NCBI GenBank assembly: GCA_016292295.1
Contig: JADNEJ010000532.1
Coordinates: forward strand, 1-11,062
Direction: 5' to 3'
From: Candidatus Thiodictyon intracellulare
GTDB lineage: Bacteria > Pseudomonadota > Gammaproteobacteria > Chromatiales > Chromatiaceae
Length of the DNA: 11,062 nt
The notes below the pieces were generated by a model. The model searched no databases. It worked only from the letters and a program-made list of their open reading frames with translations, and was not told where the DNA came from. Each line of letters starts with the position of its first letter. The stretch's first letter is position 1. Below are positions 1 through 6,201 of the stretch, one piece after another. The position numbers and the translations under genes are program-made.

Positions 1-314
1 TGCTCGCGCAACTGGCCGCGACTGCCTGAGCGGCAGCGCGCGGCATGCCCGGCCGTCGCCCCGGGGCCGCGTAGCGGACCAGACGGATTGCTTCCATGGT
101 CCTCAAGGGCCCGCCGTGCGGACCCTGGCCACCCGATTGCCGGTTGCGGCTAGCACGATGATCAGGGTCGCCTAAAATGGCCAAAGTCGAGCTTGAAGGT
201 CCGCTTGGTAAGTGAGTACCGCCGGGGAGCCGGATACGGGAAAACGGCACGTCCGGGACTGCACCGGGTCACCGGCGCCCTTAAAGCGCAGGCACCGAAA
301 CGCGAGAGACTCCC
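1..314. other. No convincing gene; possible gene remnants and intron relic
   Basis: No reading frame here is long enough or protein-like enough to call as a gene. A plus-strand frame ends at a TGA at 27-29 after only nine residues (LAQLAATA and stop); it could be the tail of a gene lying mostly outside the window, but that is too little to identify. The one recognisable structure is the group II intron domain V-like stretch at 227-259, listed separately. A weak purine-rich GAGAG lies about six bases before the ATG at 315 and could serve as its ribosome binding site. Confidence 0.5.
227..259 (+). ncRNA. Degenerate group II intron domain V-like sequence
   Basis: Group II intron domain V is a 33-34 nt catalytic hairpin that usually reads GAGCCG(G/T)ATGCG, a GAAA-type loop, CGCACGT(C/A)CGGTTC. 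This stretch begins GAGCCGGATACGG, has a GAAAA loop, then CGGCACGTCCGGGAC. It therefore keeps the AGC triad, the lower stem CCGGA/TCCGG and the ACG bulge side. The upper stem (ACGG against CGGC) no longer pairs properly and the terminal GG/TTC-type pairing is lost, so it looks like a dead relic. No reverse transcriptase reading frame survives upstream. Resemblance by chance is possible, since only about 33 bases support the call. Confidence 0.4.
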
Positions 315-600
315 ATGTTTAATGGTAATTCGGCTATTATTTTGCTAATCTTCTGGTCGGTCGTTGTGTCAGCCTCTGCAGACGTCATCGCGGAGCAATG
401 CGATTGCATAGTTGACTGCCAAATGGAGCGGCAACGTTCCACGGGAATACTGGAAGAACGAACGTCTTCGTTTCAAACGATGCCGCGATAATGTAAGTCA
501 ATGCGAGCGCATCCGTGCTTCGGTTCGACAGGACGGGGAGGCCCGATCGAACAAATTCAATACGGGCATGAGTGACTGCTTTGATACTTGGATATCCTGA
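315..600 (+). pseudogene. Small secreted six-cysteine protein, frameshifted
   Basis: The ATG at 315 opens a frame with a convincing Sec signal peptide: MFNGNS, then a hydrophobic stretch AIILLIFWSVVV, then a likely cleavage site at SASA-D. This frame ends at a TAA at 489-491 after 58 residues. The +1 frame is open from 412 to the TGA at 598-600 and carries the likely original C-terminus (WKNERLRFKRCRDNVSQC, ending SDCFDTWIS). Joined, they give about 95 residues with six cysteines: a CDCIVDC cluster near residues 29-35, then three single cysteines. The span of 286 bases is a multiple of three plus one, fitting a single inserted base between about 412 and 489. Base composition is AT-richer than the neighbours, hinting at transfer. 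I do not recognise the family. Periplasmic or secreted location and disulfides are inference. Confidence 0.45.
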
Positions 601-668
601 AACCGCATTTGCAACCGGAGAAGAGGGATGGAGCAGTGTATACCTAAACGATAGCAATTTTCGGCTTT

Positions 669-1752
669 TTATTCCAGAATAATTTGGAAATTCTCAGCGA
701 GAATCGTTCGGAGTAGCAGGGCAAATGCATCAAGTTCACCGAAGAACTTCTTGCAGACACTTGCAGGCACCTCGAAGCTTTTCAAGCGTGTCGTGATATT
801 GATTGTAAAGCACTTGGCGTTTGAAGCATTTCCAGAAGCACTCAATTAAATTAAGATTTTGGACAATAGGGCGGAAGTGGCTCCAGTTAGATTCGCGATG
901 TCCGATCCGATGTCATCAGATACGCGGCAACCGCTTTCGACTTGTGACTTGTAGTAACGGGCGTTATCGCAAATAACAAGGATGGATATGGCCGTTGGGT
1001 TCGCTTGCTCAAGTTTTTTAAACAAGGCGATCGTGGACGCGGCGTCGATGGTCTCATCAAATCGGACCTCTGCGCTCAGCGACTGAACATTGATCGCACC
1101 GTTGATGTTAAGCCGCTGGCGACCCGTATTGCTCTGGATCTGGTGCTCTTTTCCGCGCTTGATCCAACCGCATCCGATCACAGGATTATGTTGCGGATGG
1201 GTCACATTCGTTGCGGATGGGTCACATTCATGAAATAGATTACGCCATTTTTAGCGCTGTTTTTATTGATATTTTCTTACCTCTCAACGAATGCCTCTTA
1301 AGCCTCAGAAGCCGGATAGGATATTTGCCGTGTTCCAATTTGGCTTTCTTGTAAACGTAGCCCAAGCGGTGTAGGACCACAGTTATGCCACTGGGCGTGT
1401 AACGCACTCCCCAGCGCTTCTGGACATGTCGGGCGACGGCCTCGGCTGTCAGATACAGGTGACTTTGAAGATGATCGTCCAGTTCCAACAACTGCGTGTC
1501 GTCGAGCAGGGCTTCGCTACCGATATAGCTCATCCGCAGCAACCCATCAAGGCCGCCCTTCTTGTAACGCTTGAAGTAATCGCGAGCAGTGTCTGGGTCG
1601 ATCAGCAAGGCATCGGCCACATCGGCCAGCGCACACCCTTTACCGAGCAAGATCACGGCGTTGATCCGATAGGCCTCGCGTACGTCCCGGGCGGCGCGGT
1701 GGGCCGCACGCAGTTCGGCGTGTTCGTGCTTGTCGAGACAGTAGTCCAGCAT
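669..1752 (-). pseudogene. IS630-family DDE transposase, multiply disrupted
   Basis: The N-terminal half (1752 down to about 1310) is intact: MLDYCLDKHEHAELRAAHRA, a helix-turn-helix region around LADVADALLIDPDTARDYFKRY, and a second DNA-binding region ending RLGYVYKKAKLEHGK. The catalytic half is scattered over frames. VIYFMNVTHPQ carries Asn (1226-1228) where the family has the first catalytic Asp. GCGWIKRGKEHQIQSNTGRQ and VICDNARYY (second Asp) follow, then PNLNLIE-like residues with the Glu, and a C-terminus FFGELDAF...ENFQIILE ending at the TAA at 669-671. Visible lesions are a 20-bp tandem duplication (1190-1229), a TAA in place of a Tyr codon in an AFVERYEN-like stretch, single-base shifts near the second Asp and before LNLIE, and a 10-bp duplication at 750-766 (repeated CTTGCAG). 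Family assignment is confident; the gene is certainly non-functional. Confidence 0.85.
1190..1229. repeat. 20-bp perfect tandem duplication inside the transposase
   Basis: GTTGCGGATGGGTCACATTC occurs twice head to tail (1190-1209 and 1210-1229). Removing one copy restores the transposase reading frame across ATG AAT GTG ACC CAT CCG CAA CAT AAT CCT, that is MNVTHPQHNP, the conserved IS630 motif after the first catalytic residue. Twenty is not a multiple of three, so this duplication alone breaks the gene. It is a slippage or repair duplication, not a functional repeat. Confidence 0.9.
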
Positions 1753-1795
1753 GAAGGCAGTTTACCAAAATTCTCGGCAGGTTACCCGCCGCGGG

Positions 1796-1919
1796 GGCCT
1801 TGATCACAAATCCGCCAAAGGCCGGCCGGCCCATATGAGTTTGCGCGCGCAAAACCATGTTCTGCAAGGAAGCGGCGATGCCGGGACTGAACAAGGTAGG
1901 CGGAATTATGATCAAGGCC
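1796..1919. mobile_element. MITE-like element A, 124 bp with terminal inverted repeats
   Basis: The left end reads GGCCTTGATCACAAATCCGC and the right end, read inward from 1919 on the minus strand, reads GGCCTTGATCATAATTCCGC. Over the outermost 21 bases they differ at only two positions; GGGCCTTGATCA (1795-1806) is an exact inverted match of TGATCAAGGCCC (1909-1920). The interior of about 80 bp has no coding capacity. It contains a GCCGGCCGGC palindrome and a perfect 14-bp palindrome TTTGCGCGCGCAAA at 1840-1853. The same end sequence occurs in element B (10757-10846), which argues for a mobile or repeat family. No target duplication is visible here: the flanks are CGCCGCGGG and CGGGCGCCC. It lies just beyond the IS630 remnant. 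Confidence 0.55.
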
Positions 1920-2308
1920 CGGGCGCCCGGTGAAGCGCAGTGCTGTGCTCAGCAAAAAACCGGAAGATAAATCAAGGCAATCGGGTCAAAGCAGTGCAGT
2001 GAGGTCTTAGGCAGCAAGGCAGTGGGATCATGGGGGAAGAGGTTCAACTCCTGCATTTTTACGGGGAGCAAAAGGTGAGCGAAAGAAGCCTGAGCAAAGG
2101 GAGCAAAAGGGCCAGACTCAATTAAGTCAGACCGGCAGCCCCCTGTTCGATCTCGGAGCGCGAATCCTCGCCTTCCCAGAGGGTTCCCTTGCGCCGCACG
2201 GTGTGGTTGCTGTATTGCACGTAGCGCCGCCCCGCGGCGATAATCACTCTGAGAATCGGGCCGGCGCTTGTGGGCGTGATATAAAGGCAATCTGTCGCGC
2301 CTTGTTCG
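1920..2308. other. Intergenic stretch before trmB
   Basis: Apart from the doubtful minus-strand ORF (2122-2331) and the GAGCAAAAG repeat cluster (2064-2110), I see no gene. The only long frame through this stretch is the downstream tail of a minus-strand frame antisense to trmB, whose translation resembles no protein I know. An imperfect palindrome GACTCAATTAAGTC lies at 2115-2128. The segment 1955-1980, read on the minus strand, begins GCCTTGAT and ends TTCCGG, faintly like the element A/B end (about 13 of 19 positions); I do not call it a copy. No clear promoter for trmB is visible. Confidence 0.4.
2064..2110. repeat. Cluster of four GAGCAAAAG-type direct repeats
   Basis: GAGCAAAAGG (2066), GAGCGAAAGA (2077), GAGCAAAGGG (2092) and GAGCAAAAGG (2101) lie in the same orientation within 45 bp. 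The outer two extend to an identical 12-mer GGGAGCAAAAGG at 2064-2075 and 2099-2110. Spacings of 11, 15 and 9 bp are irregular, unlike plasmid iterons, but could mark a multi-site protein-binding region or a low-complexity decay product. Function unknown. Confidence 0.5.
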
Positions 2309-2331
2309 GTGAGCCCGCTGAGTCGAAGCAC
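2122..2331 (-). CDS. Hypothetical small protein, doubtful
   Basis: A GTG at 2331 opens a 69-residue frame starting VLRLSGLTEQGATDCLYITP (GTG read as Met) and ending EIEQGAAGLT before a TAA at 2122-2124. Third codon positions are mostly G or C, as in the real genes here, and the amino-acid mix (IIAAGRRYVQYSNHTVRRK) looks protein-like. There is no good ribosome binding site before the GTG. The frame overlaps the 5' end of trmB if trmB uses its GTG at 2309, but not if trmB starts at 2333 or 2351. I do not recognise a family. It may be a remnant of a longer gene or a chance frame. Confidence 0.3.
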   Translation of the reverse strand: MLRLSGLTEQGATDCLYITPTSAGPILRVIIAAGRRYVQYSNHTVRRKGTLWEGEDSRSEIEQGAAGLT

Positions 2332-3097
2332 CTTGAGTACAGTTCCGCATTTGAGTCAACCTGACGAACCGAGCGCGCCCGATGGGGGCACGCCGGGCAG
2401 GCACGCGGCGCCCCCGGACCGGCGCCGTCCGGTGCGCAGCTTTGTGCTGCGCCAAGGGCGGCTCACCGTGGCGCAGGAGCAGGCCTTTGTGGATCTGTGG
2501 CCGTGCTATGGGGTGGACTGGGTGCCTGGGACGCCCCTGGACCTCGTCACCCTCTTCGGGAACGGGCGGCCGGTGGTGCTGGAGATCGGCTTCGGCAACG
2601 GAGACAGCCTGGCAGCGATGGCGGCGGCGGCACCACTGCACAATTGGCTGGGGGTGGAGGTCCATGGCCCCGGGGTGGGCCATCTGCTGCTGGAGATCGA
2701 GCGGCGCGGGCTCGGGAACCTGCGAGTGGTTCGCCACGATGCGGTGGAGTTGCTCACCGGGGGGCTGCAGCCCGGCTCGCTTGCGCGGGTCCAACTCTTC
2801 TTTCCCGACCCCTGGCCCAAGCAGCGACACCACAAGCGACGGATCCTGACCTCAGCCTTTCTCGACCTGCTGGCTCGCGTGCTGGCCCCGAGCGGGGTCT
2901 TTCACGCGGCCACCGATTGGGAACCCTACGCGACGCAGATGCTTGAGGTGCTGGAGGCCCAGGGCTTGCCGTTTGCGAACACCGCGGGAGCGGGGCGCTT
3001 CGCGGAACGCCCGCAGACCCGCCCCCTGACCCGCTTCGAGCAGCGCGGCGAGCGCCTCGGGCACCAGGTCCGCGACCTGGTGTTTCGGCGCCGCTGA
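2309..3097 (+). CDS. trmB: tRNA (guanine-N7-)-methyltransferase TrmB
   Basis: TrmB transfers a methyl group from S-adenosylmethionine to N7 of G46 in the tRNA variable loop, in the cytoplasm. Numbered from the GTG at 2309 (262 residues), SFVLRQGRLT at 44-53 is the family's N-terminal motif and EIGFGNG at 92-98 is the SAM-binding motif I. FPDPWPKQRHHKRR at 165-178 is the diagnostic substrate and catalytic signature, and TRFEQRGERLGHQVRDLVF at 241-259 is the conserved C-terminus. The start is uncertain: there is no clear ribosome binding site, and in-frame TTG codons at 2333 and 2351 would give about 254 or 248 residues, nearer the usual 230-250. The stop overlaps the fetA ATG (TGATG), suggesting co-transcription. 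It is the only recognisable intact gene in the left half. Confidence 0.93.
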   Translation: MSPLSRSTLSTVPHLSQPDEPSAPDGGTPGRHAAPPDRRRPVRSFVLRQGRLTVAQEQAFVDLWPCYGVDWVPGTPLDLVTLFGNGRPVVLEIGFGNGDSLAAMAAAAPLHNWLGVEVHGPGVGHLLLEIERRGLGNLRVVRHDAVELLTGGLQPGSLARVQLFFPDPWPKQRHHKRRILTSAFLDLLARVLAPSGVFHAATDWEPYATQMLEVLEAQGLPFANTAGAGRFAERPQTRPLTRFEQRGERLGHQVRDLVFRRR

Positions 3098-3691
3098 TGG
3101 GCACTCTGCGACTGGAAGCGGTGCGCCCGCGGGTCCTGGAGCCGGTCAGTCTGACACTGGAGGCGAGCGAGTTGGTCTTCATCTGTGGCCCCTCGGGGTC
3201 CAGCAAGAGCCTGCTGCTGCGCGCGGTGGCAGATCTCGACCCCCACGCGGGCGAGGTCTGGCTGGGGACCGAGGCTCGCTCAGCCATTGCCCCGGCACGC
3301 TGGCGAACAGAGCTCACCACTGTCCGGGGACCGAGGTCTTAATGGGCTACTCGCTACCCTTGGCTTCGCGCCGGATGCGTTGCGGTGGTCGGTCTCGCGC
3401 CTCTCCACCAGCGAACGCCAGCGCCTGGCCCTGGCGCGGCTGCTGGCCCAGGGGCCGGAAGCCCTGCTGCTAGACGAGGCCACGGCCAACCTGGACCCAA
3501 GCATCCGAGAACGGGTGGAACTGGTGGTGGAGGCCTATCGCGCCGAGCAGGCCGCGGCGGTCCTCTGGGTGAGCCATGACCCGGAGCAGCGCGAGCGGCT
3601 CGGCGGACGGCAGTTCGGCATCCGGGATGGCCGCCTGGAGCAGACCGCGGCGGCGACCCCGGGCCGCGTCCGCAGGGAGGATCAGGGATGA
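3097..3691 (+). pseudogene. fetA: FetA-type ABC transporter ATPase, frameshifted and internally deleted
   Basis: FetA (YbbL) powers FetB in exporting iron, known in E. coli to ease oxidative stress. The first frame (ATG at 3097, stop TAA at 3340-3342) holds the Walker A region GPSGSSKS at residues 31-38. The second frame (to the TGA at 3689-3691) holds the ABC signature LSTSERQR (3401-3424), Walker B with EALLLDEATANLD, and the His switch WVSHD. The joined length is about 198 codons against about 225 in E. coli. The stretch expected to hold the Q-loop is absent, so a deletion plus a frame change lies around 3310-3345. The sixth Walker A position is Ser instead of Gly (3202-3204), and the signature Gly is also Ser (3410-3412); both are AGC and would follow from GGC by a G-to-A change. 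A functional protein is very unlikely. Assignment to FetA rests mainly on the adjacent fetB. Confidence 0.85.
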
Positions 3692-4511
3692 GTCTGGTCC
3701 TGCTCACCCCCTTCGATCTGGCCCTGGCGGCTCTGTTGGTCCTGTTGCTGGTGGCCATGTCCTGGCATCTCCTGGCACCTGCACCTGGGAAGAGCGGCGC
3801 CTGCTGATCGCGGCGGCACGCAGTACGGTGCAGTTGATGCTGGTGGTGTTGGTGCTCAAGGCACTGTTTGCGCAGACTAATTCATGACTGATAGGGCTCA
3901 TGGCGCTGTTTATGCTGGCGGTCGCCGGGATCGAGGTCTTGCAGCGCCAGAAGCGCCGCTTCCGTGGGCCCTAGGACTACGGGATCGAGGCCCTCTCCAT
4001 GTTTATTTCGTCATTCAGCGTACTGTTCCTGACGCTGACCCTAATCATCCGCGTGGAGCCCTGGTATCAGCCCCAATACCTGATCCCGCTCTTGAGTATG
4101 CTGCTGGGCAATACCATGAGCGGTGCGGCGATCGCGCTGGACACCCTGACGCGCGGCGCCTGGGACGCCCGCGGGCACATCGAGGCGTGGCTGCTGGCCG
4201 GGAGCACTTGGGATCAGGCCATCGCGTCGATCCGCCGGGACTCACTGCGCGCCGGGCTGATCCCGATCGTCAACGCGATGGCCACCGCGGGGCTGGTCAG
4301 CCTGCCGGGGATGATGACCGGGCAGATCCTTGCCGGCAGCCTGCCCATGGAGGCGGCCAAGCACCAGCTTTTGATGATGTTCCTGAACTCCGTCGGGACC
4401 AGCCTGGGATCGGTGGCGACGGTGTGGATCGGCTCCCGGCGGCTGTTTAATGAACGCGAGCGGTTGCGCCTGGATCGGCTGCGCGACAAGGGACAGGGCC
4501 GTGGGGATTGA
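3688..4511 (+). pseudogene. fetB: FetB-type iron-export permease (UPF0014), frameshift and two stops
   Basis: The ATG at 3688 overlaps the fetA stop (ATGA). The first frame encodes a membrane segment (MSLVLLTPFDLALAALLVLL), then the frame changes near 3760-3790, where TCCTGGCA is repeated with a 10-bp period. The next frame continues EERRLLIAAARSTVQLMLVV and is cut by a TGA at 3885-3887 and a TAG at 3972-3974. Sequence on both sides stays family-like: LIGLMALFMLAVAGIEVL, then MFISSFSVLFLTLTLIIRVE. The C-terminal half is diagnostic for UPF0014/FetB: LSMLLGNTMSGAAIALDTL, RRDSLRAGLIPIVNAMATAG, then LVSLPGMMTGQILAGSLP. Both stops could be Trp TGG codons hit by G-to-A, which is inference. The uninterrupted 170-residue part from 3999 is only a fragment of a normal permease of about 260 residues. 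Confidence 0.9.
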
Positions 4512-4654
4512 GATCGCAGCGCCGCGGTCACCGACCTGTCGGCCCGGTCCTTTTGGGCCCGCCGCTTCGCCGGGAAAATTCCATTTCCAGTCGGATCATT
4601 GGTGCCGCCGCCGTGCGGCAGCGGCAAGCCCCTAATCCTCGATGACCTCCCGCG

Positions 4655-5654
4655 ATGAAGCACTCACTACCAGCTGTCGCCCCGGTCCTGCTGCTCGCCG
4701 CCGCGCTGCTGGCGGCCCTCACGCCGGCCCAGGCCGGCCTGGACGGGCCCGCGGTCGGCAAGGAAACGGTGCTGCCGGCTGGTCCGACGGCTGCGGCACC
4801 GCAGAGTGCCGGTGAGCCCGCGACGGAGGCGGCGTCGGCCCTGGAGGACACCTCCTGGTCGCCCGCTGCCTATCGTGCCGGCAAGGCCCTGGTCGAGATC
4901 GCCGCGAGCACGCGGCCGGACCGCTTCCGCTTCGAGGGGGGGCGGGTCGCGGGTACCGCCGGCTGCAACCAGAATCGGCGGGGGCTATACCCTGGCGGGT
5001 ACCAACCTGACCTTCAAGGCGAATATGGCCTCCACGATGATGGCTTGTCCGGAGCCGCTGATGAAGCAGGACAAGGCGGTTGGCCTAGCCCTGACGCGGG
5101 TCGCCGCCTACCGACTGGACGGCGAACTGCTGGAGTTTCTGGACGCAGCGGGCCTGGTGCAGCTGCGCTTTCTGCGGCTCAAGCCAGCCCCGCTGGTCGG
5201 ACAGGTCTGGCAACTGACCGGCTACAACAACGGTAAATAGGGTATCGCCTCGACCCGCAACGGGACCGAAATCAACCTGGAGTTCCGCGACGACGGCACC
5301 TTGGGCGGCTCCGATGAGTGCAATCGCTACATGAGCGGTTACACCCTGAGCGGCGCGACCCTGAGCATCGGCCCCCTGGCCAGCACCCGCATGGCGTGCA
5401 AGGGGCACGAGGGGGCGGCGGAACAGGCTCGTGACTACGCGACGGCCGTGGGCTCGGTGACCGGGTACCGCATCGACGGCGGCGAGCTGCTGCTCCTCGC
5501 CGGCGAGGGCAAACCGACCGCCCGCTACCGCGCGGAGGTGGTCCGGCCGGTCGAGGTCGCGGCCGGGGGTGGTGCCCTCTTGAACGGTGCACATGACCCC
5601 GCGCAGGTCCCGCAGCCCGCCCTGACGCCCCTTGCCGCAGGCCCCGCCCACTAG
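4655..5654 (+). pseudogene. Exported protein with two META domains, frameshift and stop
   Basis: The ATG at 4655 starts a classic Sec signal peptide (MKHSLP, LLLAAALLAALTPAQA, cleavage after AQA), followed by an Ala/Pro-rich linker and two META (HslJ-like) domains. The first runs from LEDTSW to about LVQLRFL, with GCN and ASTMMACPEP. The second runs from LVGQVWQLTGY, with DECNRYMSGYTLSG and ASTRMAC. A single extra base around 4970-4974 (AACCAGAATC where AACCGAATC fits) shifts the frame, and a TAG at 5238-5240 (probably from Gln CAG) interrupts the second domain. The whole span of 1000 bases is a multiple of three plus one, exactly one insertion. META domains occur in heat-shock and envelope proteins of mostly unknown biochemical function. 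Apart from the two lesions the coding sequence is well preserved, so inactivation looks recent. Confidence 0.85.
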
Positions 5655-5669
5655 GCCGACGCGGTCGGC
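5655..5669. terminator. Short GC hairpin directly after the META pseudogene
   Basis: GCCGAC (5655-5660) and GTCGGC (5664-5669) form a perfect 6-bp stem with a 3-base GCG loop, starting at the first base after the TAG stop. No T-run follows, so intrinsic termination is only possible, not shown. From here to the lptM start (5670-5910) I see no gene. A TACACT at 5867-5872 might be a -10 box for the downstream operon, but I find no matching -35. Confidence 0.3.
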
Positions 5670-5910
5670 AGCGGGGAGGCTCCAAGGCGGACCCCGCCGC
5701 CGACGCTCTAATATCGCGGAGCGCAGCGCCAACTGAAATGCTTGCCTAATCTCACAGCCGTATCACGCGGCCAAGAAAGCCTGGAGTCCAAGGCTTGGGG
5801 GCCTGGCGCTCCCAACCCCGGGGCACGGGCCTGAGGACCGCGGATCGCGGGCGACACCGGATCGGCTACACTTGCACCTCCGTTCCCGATCGCACGAGTC
5901 AATCGTTACC

Positions 5911-6201
5911 ATGCACTGTTGGGCCCGCTACTCTTTCGTCGTCGTGGTGATCGCGCTCGGGACCCTGAGCATGATCAACGCCTGCGGGCAAAAGGGCCCC
6001 CTGCTCCTGCTGCAGCCGGGCGACACACAGGCACCGACCAAGGGCACGGAGGTTCCCAAGCCGTCGGCCCCGACGCCCCCCCCGACCCAGGCGCCGGCCC
6101 CGGTCCTGCCCCCGGCGTCCAACACCGAACTGCTGGCGTGGCCGTCGGAGAACCCCAACGGCTGCACCGACGCCTGCTCGGCAGGAGGCAAATACAAGTA
6201 A
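5911..6201 (+). CDS. lptM: LptM-type LPS-assembly lipoprotein
   Basis: LptM (formerly YifL) is a small outer-membrane lipoprotein that helps the LptDE LPS translocon mature. The ATG at 5911 gives 96 residues with a short signal peptide (SFVVVVIALGTLSMINA) and a predicted lipidated Cys25. CGQKGPL straight after it is the family signature. The lipobox reads INAC instead of the usual L(A/S)(G/A)C, so it is slightly off consensus. The rest is a Pro/Thr/Ala-rich tail (PSAPTPPPTQAPAPVLPP) ending with two further cysteines (NGCTDACSAGGKYK), longer than the compact E. coli protein. A TTG at 5872 in the same frame would only add a charged extension before the signal peptide, so the ATG is preferred. 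The stop overlaps the lysA start (TAATG). Next to lysA and dapF is the usual place for this gene. Confidence 0.85.
   Translation: MHCWARYSFVVVVIALGTLSMINACGQKGPLLLLQPGDTQAPTKGTEVPKPSAPTPPPTQAPAPVLPPASNTELLAWPSENPNGCTDACSAGGKYK
6183..6188 (+). promoter_or_regulatory. Ribosome binding site of lysA
   Basis: AGGAGG is a strong Shine-Dalgarno match lying inside the last codons of lptM, 12 bases before the lysA ATG at 6201. The spacing is longer than ideal. It supports the 6201 start over far-upstream in-frame codons. Confidence 0.6.

Larger units (their letters stand above)
641..1784 (-). mobile_element. Degraded IS630-family insertion sequence
   Basis: The element is recognised from its transposase remnant at 669-1752 on the minus strand. 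The limits given are tentative. Read inward, the right end (from 1784, minus strand) starts TAACCTGCCGAGAATTTTGG and the left end (from 641) starts TACCTAAACGATAGCAATTT. These share a TA start and an AATTTT(C)GG core and could be eroded terminal inverted repeats. IS630 elements typically insert at and duplicate a TA dinucleotide, which fits TA at both ends but proves little. The transposase is dead many times over, so the copy cannot move by itself. Confidence 0.5.

Noticed and set aside
385..657. Minus-strand 90-residue frame over the secreted-protein region
   Set aside because: The plus strand shows a clean signal peptide and patterned cysteines. The minus-strand translation has no such features.
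1796..1919. CRISPR repeat or attachment site
   Set aside because: There are only two inverted copies with no regular spacers, no cas genes, and no nearby tRNA or phage-type integrase; xerC is a housekeeping recombinase.
1949..2833. Long minus-strand open frame of 294 residues across the trmB region
   Set aside because: It runs antisense to trmB, whose motifs are unmistakable, and its translation is low-complexity Arg/Pro/His-rich. It is a high-GC shadow frame.
3097..3342. Functional ABC ATPase with a novel Walker A (GSSKS) and signature (LSTSE)
   Set aside because: The frame change, missing Q-loop segment and broken partner gene make decay a far better explanation than a new active site.
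3999..4511. Intact 170-residue short form of FetB as a real membrane protein
   Set aside because: It is the C-terminal part of a longer family. The preceding sequence is still family-like across two stops, and no good ribosome binding site precedes 3999.
5919..6200. N-terminal extension of lysA upstream of 6201
   Set aside because: The extra residues are lptM read in another frame. A strong AGGAGG precedes the ATG at 6201, and the protein from there has exactly the family length.
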